Shown here: in pieces, positions 1 to 12,737 of the stretch | Position numbering within the stretch: position 1 is the stretch's first letter | Layout of the letters: each line of letters begins with the position of its first letter | DNA from: Sebastes aleutianus | Taxonomy: Eukaryota; Chordata; Actinopteri; Perciformes; Sebastidae | DNA: 64,000 nucleotides | Direction of reading: 5' to 3' | NCBI GenBank assembly: GCA_916700875.1 | Contig: CAKAKS010000066.1 | Location: forward strand, 20,141,490 to 20,205,489 | Translations under genes and position numbers: made by a program | Notes under the pieces: model-generated | Told to the model about the DNA's origin: nothing | Databases searched by the model: none | The model's input: only the letters and a program-made list of their open reading frames with translations

Positions 1-8
1 TTAAGTGT

Positions 9-276
9 AAGCCATTTGCTTGGTAGATTTCTATTTAATCCATGTAAAATGTGGACATGAAAACAGGCTATTAGGCCAACTGTGTCTTAGTGTAATGCCA
101 TTTGCTAGGGACAAGTTACAATAAGAACCATATAAATACACAGGATTAAAACAATAAAAAGCCAAAATATAAGACACAATATATAAGAGCTATTGCCCCT
201 TAATCTGATTTCATTTGCTTGGTAGATTTATATTTAATCCATTTACAATGTGGACATGAAAGCAGGCTATTAGCCG
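9..276. repeat. Short direct duplication in vcp intron 1
   Basis: About 65 bp at 9-75 recurs at 212-276. Both copies hold the core TTGCTTGGTAGATTT and the core TGTGGACATGAAA, with a few substitutions between them. Nothing coding is supported here; the ORFs across the region are not conserved. Confidence 0.6.
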
Positions 277-644
277 GGCGGATAGGCCGAAATGTCTTGA
301 TGGTGATGGTGTCTGGCTTTGGCCTTGACTCTAATGCTAAGCTACCGTTAGCATTCAAACACGACAGCGATGACTGCGCTTTGTCAGAGTCGCTGTCACA
401 CACGCTGGACGATTTAACACTATTAACTAAACAAACACAGCCGTGTGGGTGAGTGGATGTCAACAACACCGTCGTGGTAACTGTCAGTGGATTTGTAATG
501 TTATTCAACCGAGAGGATACAAAGTGCGGAGGCTGAAGTAGCTGACCTCGTTAGCATCGAGCTAACTTTAGTAAACTAACGTCTTCTGAGCTCATTCTGA
601 GCAGTAAAACCGTGTTTTTAATAAGGACTGAAAGGTGTACTTAC

Positions 645-661
645 TCCCCTCCCGAGGCCAT
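645..661 (-). CDS. vcp: vcp first coding exon (partial gene, runs off left edge)
   Basis: A 17-nt minus-strand coding start reads M-A-S-G-G plus two bases of a next codon, followed by a perfect GTAAGT donor at 644-639. Fish VCP/p97, the AAA+ ATPase that extracts ubiquitinated proteins, starts M-A-S-G-G-E, and the split codon here (GA plus G) would give that Glu. In mammals VCP is the immediate neighbour of FANCG, which is the next gene here. The rest of the gene would lie left of base 1, so nothing of the AAA modules is visible. The call rests on five residues, the donor, the promoter and synteny. Confidence 0.6.
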
Positions 662-1010
662 GATCGTCCACCTGGTTTACTGTTAATAAATAAAGAAATT
701 CTAGCTAAATGTTTAAGAGGATTTTAACCGGTTCTGTCGACGTTCCTCTGTGATTTCACACTAAAACAGCAGCGGTTTCCTTCTTCTTCTGTACTGTTAT
801 ACCACGGAGCTGGACGCATCCTGGATTCTGATTGGCTGGATGGGCTGTCAATCAGGGCAGGCAGCCAATGAGAGGAGCTGGAGTCTGACGTCAGGGAGGA
901 TATTGTGGATGTTTGGCCAGTTACAACTGAGAGGGGTGTTACTGTTTTCACCAGCTTTTCTCTGATTGGTCGTTTACGGATGTCACCAAACTTCTGTCAT
1001 CCAATCACTT
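662..1010 (-). promoter_or_regulatory. Probable vcp promoter: CCAAT boxes and palindromic CRE
   Basis: Immediately upstream of the vcp start, the sequence holds ATTGG/CCAAT boxes at 831-835, 865-869, 965-969 and 1001-1005. It also holds a perfect palindromic cAMP-response element TGACGTCA at 886-893. No TATA box is evident. Clustered CCAAT boxes plus a CRE are typical of housekeeping promoters. The stretch from about 963 belongs to a sequence that is duplicated downstream. Confidence 0.5.
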
Positions 1011-2020
1011 TGCACCGCGTTTGTTACTGAATTGTATAAACATTTTATTTTTTTTACTCTTGATTAAGAGCATACATGCAAAAACTATGCCAAAAGAAAT
1101 GGGCAAATTTATTTGTGCGTTTTATTTAAGATAAGATAAGATATTCCTTTATTAGTCCAGCAGTGGGGACATTTGCAGTGTACAGGAGCAAAGGGGATAG
1201 TGCAAAAAACAAGATGCATCAGTTAACAGTAAAAAAAAAAAAAAAAAAAAAAGAGCTAAACAAAGTGTAACAAAATATGAACCATTTAAATAGAAGGCAG
1301 TATAAAAATAGGAGCAGTATATACAGTATTGACAATAAACAGACAATAAACAAAATTGCACAAGTGTAAAATGATATTGCACAGTGAGAATGAATGAATG
1401 AATGAAATTCCACCTGAAAATATCAGGTTCTTGTCAGTTTTTTGGTGTGTAAGTGTTTGTGGTCTAATGGGAGCAGTGCTGGTTGTGGAGTGTGACAGCT
1501 GCAGGAATGACATTTTAGAGCAGCAAACAGTTTATGGTGTGTATCTTCTGAATTAGTATATATTGTGCTTTATCTTGAAAACCATTATCAATTACTAAAG
1601 TAACTGTTTATTACTCTTGCCTGGACAAAATACACATTCTATTTCCTACAAGCCAGTTCAGACCTCCAGTTTCATTTACGCCTGTCACCAAACTTCTGTC
1701 ATCCAATTACATTGCACCGCGTTGTTACTGAAGAATTGTATAAACATTTTATTTTTTACTCTTGATTAACAGCATATGCAAAACTAGGCAAAGGAACGGA
1801 GCAAATTTATTTGTATTTGTAGGAGCAATCCATACGGAAATCTGTATAAATGGGCATTTTAGAGCAGCAAACCGTTTATGGGGTGTATCTTCTGAAGTAT
1901 TATGTATTGTGCTTTATCTTGAAAATCATTATCAATTATTAAAGTAACAGTGTTTATTACTCTTGCCTGGACAAAATACACATTTTATTTCCTACAAGTC
2001 AGTTCAGACCTCCAGTGACC
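963..2020. repeat. Tandem duplication of a ~340-bp unit, first copy split by a LINE tail
   Basis: Copy 2 (about 1683-2020) matches copy 1 in two blocks, 963-1120 and 1507-1665. Copy 1 is interrupted at 1126-1510 by a retroposon tail that is absent from copy 2. Shared landmarks are GTCACCAAACTTCTGTCATC at 983 and 1684, and GCCTGGACAAAATACACATT at 1619 and 1965. The duplication lies in the spacer between the vcp promoter and the 3' end of fancg. Confidence 0.8.
1126..1510 (-). mobile_element. LINE 3' tail, family 1, (TTATC)n end
   Basis: Read on the minus strand, this is a non-LTR retrotransposon 3' end. It ends in ACTAATAAAGGAATATCTTA followed by TTATC repeats. The same tail occurs on the plus strand at 26124-26515 and 55660-55970. 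A poly-T run near 1230-1250 is internal. Only the 3' untranslated part and a few C-terminal codons remain; the insertion is 5' truncated. Confidence 0.75.
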
Positions 2021-2240
2021 AAACTACAGTATGTCAAGACAAGTAATCTTCATTTCATGCATAAATTACCTGCCAGGTTTACCACCCACACTATGTCTCA
2101 AACACTGTAAGCCCTTTCAGGATGCTTCATCGTACTGTCCCAATAGATACATGTTTGTTGTGGGTAAGGGTTTCAGTTCACGGGCCAGAGAAAGTTGATC
2201 CTGTTCCGTAAGTGATAGGGTATTCTTCTTTTGTCTCTCT

Positions 2241-5200
2241 CTAGGCTGTCAAGGTAGGACCAAGTTCCTGTATTCTGCGGCGCAGCTCCGTGGAGTCCAA
2301 CAGAGGGCCAGATTGAGGTTCCTGTAGGTACACAGAAAGACTCCTGCAACACACAAGGCATATAGCAGTTAGAAGGAGAGTGACATCACAGCATAGTAAA
2401 TGTGCTCTGTCTAAAGCAGCAAGAGACTGATTAAACTACTAGGGGCAAACATTTTTATTTTCTTGAAATTTATCCTGTTTAGACCTAGTATCTTAAATCA
2501 GCACATATTCAGATTGTGTCCCAACTGTGACAGACTCCAGTTCATAAGTGGCATCAGAATACATCCCAAATGAATTTTGAGTAAACACTTGTGATCAGAT
2601 TTTAGTGTCCCTGTTTATATTTGAGTTTATCTGTAGGAAAATGTGTCTGCAGAAGAGAAAACAAATTAACATTTGCACATGGCCATCTGGACCAAACAGC
2701 TAGAGAAAATGATAGTAGTCCCTCTTTGATGCATCGCCCCAGGTGTAAGTCTACAGTTGAAATCGCTATTTTTTGCTTTATAAAACATATTGTAATTTTG
2801 TCAATCTATACAATAGAATATGGTGAACCACTTAACATTATGCATTTCTCGTTGTCTAACTTAATTACTTCAGTTAATTATATATTTGAGTTCATGTTAC
2901 CAGGTGATGACATTTTCCCTTCATACCAACAACAATGAGGGGAAACAACATGATACTATACCAGATGCTTCATAGTTTTGCTGTAATTTAAAATTAAAAA
3001 ATAGTCAACAGCGATCTTAAAAAACTCAGAGATCTTTAGAATATCAATCAAATGTTTTTGTGAAAATTTTGTCTTGCACTTTAAAGTTTAGCAAACTAAA
3101 ATCTTTAGTGTGGTTCACCCTGTGTTCACCCCACTCTACACAGTGCATGGTCACATGGGTTCCTGACGCCTCTGAGTGTGGTTACAATCAAATCAGTTGG
3201 TTTTGGGCACAGTCACACATGTATGTAGAGCTGTACACGTGTAACCAGGTCACCCGAGAAGCATTTTGTGTGAACAGTGTGAACAAAGTGTGTGACATAC
3301 TGCACACTATAAACCACAAAGCCAGTGAATATAAGAATGCCAGTGTCTTACTCTACTGAGGATTGTGGGGTGACGCTCCAGGTCTTTTCCCAACAAACTG
3401 CTGCCTCCCGTCTCCTGCCAAGCCTCCACAGCACCTCACCACACCACAGCCCTGCACCCACACACTCTGAGACAGCACATACAACATGATTACATCTTCT
3501 AACAAATGACCACGCATACCAATTACAGATTCACTACAGTCCTACGGTACATTCATGTCAAATTGATACAGTTCTTGGCTCATAAATGTGCAGGTTTGTA
3601 GGTGTTATGTGTAAAAACCTCCAAGATAAGATGTGAAGATCATAGTTAAAGTTTACATTTATTATCTGCTCCTCATTAAAGAACAGAGATGATTTGTGGA
3701 ACATTAGTTTCATTTTCATTCAGACCCTTTTGTATAGGCATTGAACAGACAAACACTGTTCAAATCATAGTTCATAATGCTCAAGTTTGGGTATTGAGTG
3801 CATTTGACTGACCTTAACTTGCCTCTGCCCTAGCGCAATGACATGAATCCTGTGTCAAAAATAGCTTCATGCTCTGCTGTCTATATCATTAAGTTACAGC
3901 TGTGGTGTGTATACAGTACCTGGGCATGCCTGCATGCTGAGCTGTAGGTCTCTCAGTGCCTCTCTCAGTCGGTCTGTCTGGGTGAAGCTGATGCCCCTAC
4001 CAGCTAGTGAAAGCCCCTTCAGCCTCTGGAGGACACACAGATCTGTTCCTTGCTTGCCAACCATATCTGCACTGGGGATCTGTGGTGGGAAGCCTGTAAG
4101 TGAACAATCAACAGAATAAAATGTAACAGAAGCTGTAGGGTGTGTAAAAAGGTCAATTTCTCTCCAAAGTATCAAAAAAGTCAGAAAAGCACTCACCTCT
4201 CTTTTTAAAGTGCACCTTCACCAGCAGGTTGAAACACCTGTAATGCAAAATACAATATCATGTGTTTGTTTATAATCCCAAAAACTGATGACAGATGGCA
4301 AGCCAATTTCATTTTACAGACCTTGTGTAGTGAGTCACAGCTTGTTTCCAGTCCCTCAGATGAGTGTGGCAGTGACCCTGGAGGAGGTAGGCAGCTCCCA
4401 CCCAGAGCAGCATCCCCATCCTATCCTCACCCTCTCCACTGAGAGCCCTAGTCTCAGCCTCACATGTCTTCTCTGGCTCTTCCAACACCATCTTCTCTGG
4501 CAGCAGCTCCAGTGTTGTAGTGATGACTTCATCGCACAGCGCCATGCAATCAGCTGGCCGTCGGGCCATGAGCAAGGCAGCGCCGGCCTGCAGGTAGAGC
4601 TCAGGCAATTTGGGGAGGGGAGGGCCCTCAGCATGCAGCTGAGGCAGAGACATACAGCAAACAGATGTCAGATTCTTCCCTGTGGCAAACACATTATGAC
4701 TTCTCACAAATGAGCTCATAGCATGCATATATAAATATATCCAAAGCTGACTGTTAAATTATGTTGTGTGTATGTCAGTGTTTTCAGTCTTACTCCATGT
4801 TGATCTTCTGAGTGAAGAGCAGCCAGCAGGTCCAAATAATATTCCACACCCTCTGACACCCTGAAGAAAAAGCACCCACTTAACTACAATGTGGGTCCTA
4901 ATGTATACTATATTGTATGTACTACTACTCTCATCTCCATCTACGTTTTCTGGGTTATAAGCAGTGGTCGGGTGCCAGTAAAAGACTGTGCTGGTCTTCT
5001 CACCTCCCATGGAGCACACACTTCAGGGCCAGATTGTGAAGGACAGAGAGGGCAGAGGGAACTGAGAGCAGGCTGCTCAGTGATTGGCTGCGCAGCAGTG
5101 AGGACGGGGAGAGGAGATGAGTCCCAGCCAGAGCAGGCTCTGTGGCAGAGGGCAACATCAAAGTCTGTGGGACAAGAGAGGCTTCATGTTTCAGTACGCA

Positions 5201-8082
5201 GACATACACTTACATGAATATGTGTCAGTGTCCCAAATAAACTTTTTGGCTCTCCTGCTAAGGGCTATTCCACTACAACAAAGGCAGAGAATATTAAATA
5301 TTATAAATATATAAAAATAATGTATCTACATCTACAAGACAAACATTTTACAGGCATTTGGCATCTTTCTTTGCTTTCCCTGTATGTACTGATTACTTAT
5401 GCTACTCACTGAGTGAAGCAAACGAAGAGCTTGTATCTCAGCCTGTGTGTTGCCAAGCTGTCTGTAGATGAGCATGCTCTGGTACAGAGCACACACACAC
5501 CGGGAGTCTGTCTCCAGTGCCTTCCTGTAACACTGCAATGCCATCTGAGGGCGCGTCTGGAGACAAATGCAAACACAAACTCTCACTGTAGACAAATGCT
5601 TAAACCTGTTATGCCCATTATCTGTTTGTATGTGTAGACACTGTTTGCATGTGTACCATATGGGCGAGGCAAGAGCCTGAGAGGAGGTGTGTGTATGCTA
5701 TTAGAGTTCTGGGAGCAGGCAGGGAGGAAGCTGACTGCAGACCAGACAGCGCTTCTGAACTCCGACCCTCGCTCAATCTTTCTGCACCTTAATGAAACAT
5801 ACAGAAGACAGCAAAACACAGGATTGCACCCGTGGAAAAAAAGTAAATAGATCATACCCAGGTGAAATACGTATAAATAAAGACATTAACTCTATGCTTA
5901 AGCTTCATACAATATTTAAGCCCTGACACAGCAAACCGTATCTCAACGTTCAATATGCGTTAACGAAAAAAACAGGAGTGTTGCTGACCTTGGGCAATTA
6001 AAGTACAGATCTGCAATAATTCAATAAGCCTTCTTGGGTCCATCACCAGTTGTGGAATGTCAGAGGACTTTCCCTTTGGCTCGCTGCTCTCCTCATCCCA
6101 AACTCCAGTAGACAGCATGTCAAACTCAGAGAACAGCTCATCCTGCAACACAGTAAAAAAAAATACAGTATAGTTTTACAGTATCCCACACAGTTGGGGA
6201 CTGGACACTGCAGCATGCCGACAAATATACATTTTGCTGGCAGAGACAGGAAAAGAAATATTGGGGGAAATTGCACTTGAATTGTTATGAAGGAGGTTTA
6301 CGTTTCTACATGTTTTCTTCAAACAAACAAAAGCACAACATAATTAATTTCTCTGTGGGATTGGAATATCAATGCAACACTAGATAGTAGTTGGTATGTG
6401 TCATATGTCTCGTAAATAAATAACATGGCCTGAACTCCAACATGATGAAGAGACTAGCTTTTGAATTTATAGACATATGGCACATATTCATATCACATAG
6501 CCTTCTTACTGGTTACATCACAAACAAAACATGAAAGCTAACTGACCCATTGTTTTAGGAGGACTCAGTGGTTTGGTCAACAACCAACAACCAGAGGCTA
6601 AATGAAAGCCACCTCATCAGCCTAAACAAACTGTGCTTAACAGGTAGATGCAGCAGAGTTCAAGTGAGGAGTGAACACAGCCTTAAAACAGGATCTTACC
6701 TGACATTCCTGTATAGTTTTCAGCTGGCAGGTGGATAGCCATATGGCCCACTGCAAACAGAGAAGGTACAGAACACTGGGATTCAAAGCTGTGTTTCCCA
6801 CTGATTTGAGAACTGTTCTCCAAAAAACAGGAGGGTCTGGATCAAGAGGGTCATCTCCTGTCATCTGTAGAACTGTATGGAACAAATGCAGACTGTTAGA
6901 GTCAGAGTGGAGTAATCCTTCGAGCTAACATTAAACTGAATGTCAGGCTTAAGTGCCTGTGTCATCATTTCACAGCGTAAGCCAACTGTACCTCTCTCTG
7001 TGGCTTGTGTGAGGAGCAGCTCAGCTTCTGAGAACTGAGACTGAGCAGTGGAGCACATACAGGCATTGTACACCACTGTCAGCTCCAACTGTGTGTGATC
7101 TGCAAGAGGAGGGATACCTGTAGGAGAGGGACACGGGGAAAGGAAAGGAGAGGATGCATAATGACGGTAACAGCTGAGCTCTCTGCCTTAACAAATTAGG
7201 CCTGGTTACATTCCTGACCACCTCTGAGTGTGGCTACAATCAAATCCCCACTACCCCACATCGGGTTTCACACATGTATTTGACCCTTATGAAGGAGATT
7301 GAGCACCTTGGATTTTCCTTAAAAGTTTGTGAAACTCAGAGGAACACCATCTCAGATGGGTCTGGTTCTGGCTCTGGTCTCGGCTCATTGCATCTCCTCC
7401 TCCTCCTCCTCCTTCTTGCTGCTGAAACAATGAAGTAAAAGCAAACTGGAAAAGTAACCAAGTTCATTTACTTAAGTACAATTTAGAGGTACTATTACTT
7501 TACTTGAGTATTTACATCTTATGCTACATCACATTGCTGCTACACTATAATTTAGTGGGAAATACCTTTTACTCCACATCTATTAGGGTTTTACCTCTCA
7601 AAAAAGATTTAATACACAATGAAATTACAGTTTTTAATGATGCATATATATATATATCATTACCCAACAGTACTACTGAACTGAACAGTAGCACTAAATG
7701 AATGCAGAGCTGTGTATTGTTTTATGGATGTTTTTAAGTTGTTTTATAATTTTATTCTCAGGTATTGTCTTATTTATTGTAGTATTTATCAAGTGTACTA
7801 TTTATAGATTTTAAGGGCTGAGAGAGAGCCAGGGTAAAATGCATTTCATTGCGTTTCACTGTACACTGTACTTTTAATATGACAAATAAACTTGAAACTT
7901 GAAACTATATGGGCTACATTTGTTAAAATCAGCTCCATCTTGACCAGCTATTAACATTAGAATGATGCCTACATGTTAATGCATCTGTAATAATAATAAT
8001 AATGAAATGTAATATAATCTAATATTTATGGAGAGGAGCCATTCTGCATAATGACTAGTATTACTTTTGATATATTAGTAGT

Positions 8083-8137
<55 letters not shown>

Positions 8138-8847
8138 GTAGTAAAGTATTTTTTTATATAATTTTTTTATTATATATATATTTATTTATATATATATATA
8201 TATAAATAAATATATATATATATATTAGTAGTAGTAGTATATATATAAATATCTATATATATATATAGATATTTATATATATAGGTAGTATAGTATATTT
8301 TTCGTATATAAAATAAATATACTACCTATATATTTATTCCTTTCTTTCATTGTCTCAAATCACAGAAACCCCCAAATATACCACCATGGAAAATATAAAA
8401 TAAAATATAGATATTTTTAGTATATAAAATAAAATATATAGATAGTATAGTATATTTTTCCGTCAATACTTCTGCATTTAGACTTTGTTATACTGTGGTA
8501 CTGCCATATTTACTTCACATTAAAAGATATGGATACTTTGATCAGCTAAAATAATCAATACATCAAAGTTAACAGTGGAAAACAGTCTGTTGTATGTTAT
8601 TAGATACCAGAAGTATAAATTATACGTTAGCAAGGATTATACACTGATTCTTGTTGCACTCTTAATCAATATGTATATATATATAAGGATTAATTATGGT
8701 TAGAGGCTAATAACGTTGTGAAGTGAGAGGCTAACGTAAACAGTAGTAAAGAAGTAAACTCCCTACCTTCACTTTGTTTACCAACTCGTTGTTTTCCTGC
8801 ATCCATCTCTCTAATAAAGACAGTGGTTGATGCATGTTATTAGACAT
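2241..8847 (-). CDS. fancg: Fanconi anaemia complementation group G protein (FANCG), 14 coding exons
   Basis: FANCG is a TPR scaffold of the nuclear Fanconi core complex, which ubiquitinates FANCD2-FANCI in interstrand-crosslink repair. Coding exons in transcript order: 8767-8847, 7307-7421, 6992-7117, 6700-6872, 5989-6142, 5657-5781, 5410-5556, 5004-5164, 4794-4860, 4322-4638, 4197-4237, 3920-4093, 3352-3466, 2241-2343. All phases join and give 632 aa, against 622 aa in human. Blocks matching human FANCG include L-E-R-W-M-Q-E-N near the N-terminus, LLWVGAAYLLQG in the exon at 4322-4638, and the C-terminal R-R-R-E-A-A. TPR-like helices run from about residue 240 to 590. I chose the ATG at 8847; the frame stays open upstream only through a GTG. 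Exon 2 encodes a short polyglycine from a CTC repeat. Confidence 0.9.
7435..8545. mobile_element. Degraded hAT MITE in fancg intron 1, with nested LINE tail and AT microsatellite
   Basis: The left part (7440-7600) and the right part (8460-8545) resemble the ends of the intact MITE at 42745-43271, with GTAA-CAAGT and ACTTTACTTGAGTA motifs. Between them are a LINE-like tail ending AATAAACTTGAAACTTGAAACT (7840-7911) and a long TA-rich microsatellite (about 8085-8340). The latter includes a perfect 40-bp palindrome at 8241-8280. Confidence 0.55.
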
Positions 8848-8917
8848 TAAAGGCTGTTTCGTTACAGAGTTGTTGTTGTTGTGTTTGAACTTTCCCTCGT
8901 TGGTCAGATGGGAGCTA

Positions 8918-8940
8918 ACTACCACCGGAAGTAAACATCA
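8918..8940 (-). promoter_or_regulatory. ETS-type promoter element of fancg
   Basis: ACCGGAAGT lies at 8924-8932, about 75 bp upstream of the fancg ATG, with no TATA box. This is the classic GABP/ETS core found in housekeeping promoters, and it recurs at the thoc5, tfip11 and srrd starts in this window. Confidence 0.45.
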
Positions 8941-10955
8941 GAGCAGTGAGGTCGGTGCTGCCCCCTGTGGACAAACCAGGTAACTACACCTGCAGTCTGC
9001 TGACTGTCCAGCAGCTGGTGCTGTGACTGAGACAACTTCTCTGGTGTTCTGGAAACTTCAATTTAAGGATTTTTTTTAAATTTTTTTTTACAGCCATCAA
9101 ACTCTGAAGTGCTTCTGCTGTTTTGTGTCTGGTCATTAGCTTTATAACCCTCCAAATAAACATACAGACACTGATAATTGCACAACATTAATGTATTCAG
9201 TGCAGTATTCATACAGGTCTAAAGCAAGTGAACACAAGCCAAGGCTGTAATTGTATTGCAGCTGAGTCATCCTTGAGGCTGCCAGGACAGCCATTTTTCT
9301 AGTTTGTCCCTCCCAAGGTGACTCCCTGTTTTCTCACCCAGTTCCTCTCCTCTCCTCTCCTCTCATCCCTTATTTCATCCCCCCATCAGTGCATCATCTT
9401 GTTCCCTGCAACCTCCATTCTTCATCCTCCTTTCTTTCATTGTCTCAAATCACAGAAACCCCTAAATATACCACCATGGAAAAACAAGGGAAGCTCCTGA
9501 CATAGGCTCCTCCACAATTTATACACTCACACACTTGCAGCTGCATAGGCATGCACACACAGATATACACAAAAGATGTCTTTCTTTCTGGTTCCCCACG
9601 TCTTTTTTCCCCTATATGGGTTTCACTATTATGTGACATTTTCCTCTGCATCGATCCTGCTATTTTCCATCTCTCTCTGTCTCCCCCTCTCTCCATCCAT
9701 CCCTTCAAGGACAAGGTCATTACATGGCAGGAACCACCCAAATCATTTTCCGCTGTCCCTCTGCCAATGTCATTCACATGGCAAGACTTCAAAGTTTCGT
9801 AAAAAAAACCATGGCAGCATTAAAGTGCAGATTATTATTTGAGGAACCAACAAAAAAAAGAGAAATCTACCTGTTCTGATGGAGTTAAAAGCTACCTATC
9901 AGTGTACTTAAACACTCTTCAGATTACGAATATAGTCACTGACCAACACAGGCGATAAAACCCAAACTGTGTCCATGTTTGTAATATTTCTCCAGCAGGT
10001 ATATTCTACCACAGCATGATAAATTATGAGTCTTTTTTTTCTGTAGACTTCAGCTGCTTACTGTTGGTTCAAATAACAAGGTATTGAGGAACATGATATT
10101 GAACACAAGATCCTTAACATCACAACTGAATTCTGCCTACTCTGCTCCATTATCCTCATCTATAAAACATGAAGCTAGTGGAGGAAGGGGATGTGCCGCA
10201 TGTTATTTCTGCCCTGCATGGCCCTCAGCATGTCAGGAACATGTGACATGTGCTGCAAAACACACCATTGCTGGAGGACAGGTTAAGGGCCTTGCATATC
10301 ACACAGTCCCCTGGGTGTCATTCGGCTGACAATACACATGTTCACAGGGTTGAAGAATGGCTGATACAGTGAAATGACTGTGTGCTGAACCGTCTATTCT
10401 TTAACATGCATCTCACGGGAAAGGCACAGTTCTCCCTTCTCCTTTAAGACAAACTCACTCACCCTGAGTTTGAGTAATCAATAGGTGCTGTAACTGGTCC
10501 TGTTCTCAGAGCAGACATCCCTTTAGATCAGCAGAGGCAGCTCAGTTTGGTTCTGTGAGTGCTGTATCATCATAGCTCATCCTGATGTGCATGCACTATA
10601 ATGCTGCTGTTTATGCTGCTTTTTGGTTTTTATGTCAGTGCTGTGCCATGTTTGGCCTACAGCCATGTGTGCACATCTGGAGATTATTTAGTCTTAAGCA
10701 ACAAAAAGAAGTAGAAACTAAGGGATGAAATGTAATGTTTGACGTATAAGGGAGGAAACAATCCTTGTGTGTGTGTGTGTTTGTGTGTGTGTGTAGTAGT
10801 AAGAGAGGGAGAGAGTCAGTCAATGGCCCAGCAGTTGAGTTGAGTCCCAGGGGGTTGGCGTGGATCTGCAAACTCACACTGCAGCAGCAGCACAGCTACA
10901 GAGAGAATCAGCAGAACACACCGCTCACAATCAGTTCACACTTTAGCCACAGCAT
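8941..10955. other. Spacer between fancg and the nefh promoter array
   Basis: I see no exon with conserved coding or a convincing splice pair. The region holds a 50-bp copy (9431-9483) of a sequence also at 8341-8393, a pyrimidine-rich tract (9340-9430) and a (GT)n run at about 10765-10795. The ORFs here look like chance. Confidence 0.5.
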
Positions 10956-11942
10956 ATACCCAAAATCTGAATATGTCTTTAAATGTGCAAAATCTTGCAA
11001 AAGTGATAAGTTATCAGGCTGTTTATAAAGAGCCACAGCAATTGACAGTTGCAAATATGACTCATAACTATTAATTACTAAAATTATTATATTATTATTA
11101 ATAAAAGTGTTTTATCCACAAAAAAGATATAAAGTGAGAGTGATGCTTTATTTTTTTTTAACATGCTATAAAACCTGCTTTGATAAAATACTCCTCATTA
11201 ACACCTTCAGTAAAAATACAACTCATCAAGCAGGTGCTTCACTGATTATAGGGTGAATATATTCCTGTGCAGGTAGAAGAGCAGATATCTCTTTAAACAG
11301 AGTGCGTCCTGCTGCTGACTAGTGACTTTTCCCTCCCTCCTATATAAACCCAACTATTAATTACTAAAATTATTATATTATTATTAATATAAGTGTTTTT
11401 ATGCACAAAAAGATATAAAGTGAGAGTGATGCTTTATTTTTAGTTTTTAACATGCTGTAAAACCTGCTTTGTTAAAATACTCCTTATTAACACCTTCAGT
11501 AAAAATACAACTCATCAAGCAGGTTGCTTCACTGATTAGGGTGAATATATTCAATTTATTCAGTTTTTCCCCCCAGGCCATCAGACTTTTAAATAGATAA
11601 TTCATACGATACCTTCTCACACAAAAATATATCTTATACTGTATATACTGTACATGTTCTTAATGTATATGTTCTTAATATGTCCTTGTACAAAGTAATT
11701 CCTTTTATAATTGTAATGTAAATGTAATTGTAATGCAACTTATTATTTCAATGGAGCTTCCCAGCAAAAAGTATTTCACACGTTTGTACCTCCTATATAA
11801 ACCCAACTATTAATTACTAAAATTGTTATATTATTATTAATATAAGTGTTTTTATGCACAAAATGTCATAAGATATAAAGTGAGTGATGCTTTATTTTTT
11901 TTTAACATGCTATAAAAGCTGCTTTGATAAAATACTCCTCAT

Positions 11943-12270
11943 TAACTACCTAACTACTTACTACTTACTATTTACTACTCTAACCACTGGTGCACTTTAC
12001 ACTATACATCCTATATACCACTTTATAGACTGCACATATGCACATATTACATTTATTTATTGCACATATTAGCCTACATTTATTTATTGACGGACTGTAC
12101 ACACTATGTTCAGCCATTCACTCTGTATCTTTTATATCTCTATTATTGTTTTTTATAGTTTTTGTATACCTTTACCTCTCCTGTGTTTCACTCTGTTTGC
12201 TGATGTTGCTGCTTTGACACCTGAATTTCCCCCCGGGCATTAATAAAGGTTCATCTTATCTTATCTTATC
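11943..12270 (+). mobile_element. LINE 3' tail, family 2, inserted in promoter array unit 3
   Basis: This tail ends GGCATTAATAAAGGTTCATC and then TTATC repeats. It interrupts unit 3 between CTCATTAAC and AACACCTTCAG. A close relative lies on the minus strand at 34874-35165 upstream of tfip11. It is 5' truncated with no transcribable ORF. Confidence 0.75.
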
Positions 12271-12737
12271 TTATTAACACCTTCAGTAAAAAATACAACT
12301 CATCAAGCAGGTGCTTCACTGATTATAGGGTGAATATATTCCTAAATAACCAAAATATGAATATGTCTTCAAATGTGCAAAATCTTGCAAAAGTAATAAG
12401 TTATCAGGCTGTTTATAAAGAGCCACAGCAATTGACAGTTGCAAATATGTCTCATAACTATTAATTACTAAATATTATTATATTATTATTAATATAAGTG
12501 TTTTTATGCACAAAAAGATATAAAGTGAGAGTGATGCTTTATTTTTTTTTAACATGCTATAAAACCTGCTTTGATAAAATACCCATCATTAACATCTTCA
12601 GTAAAAATACAACTCATCAAGCGGGTGCTTCACTGATTATAGGGTGAATATATTCCTGCGCATGAAGGCAGAAGAGCAGATATCTCTTTAAACAGAGTGC
12701 GTCTTGCTGCTGACTAGTGACTTTTCTCCCTCCCTCC

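Noticed and set aside
3894..4196. 100-codon minus ORF taken as a single fancg exon
   Set aside because: It reads through an intron. Acceptor and donor signals with phase give separate exons 4197-4237 and 3920-4093.
8731..8925. Longer fancg N-terminus starting upstream of 8847
   Set aside because: The upstream start would be a GTG with no Met. The ATG at 8847 gives an N-terminus that lines up with the start of human FANCG.
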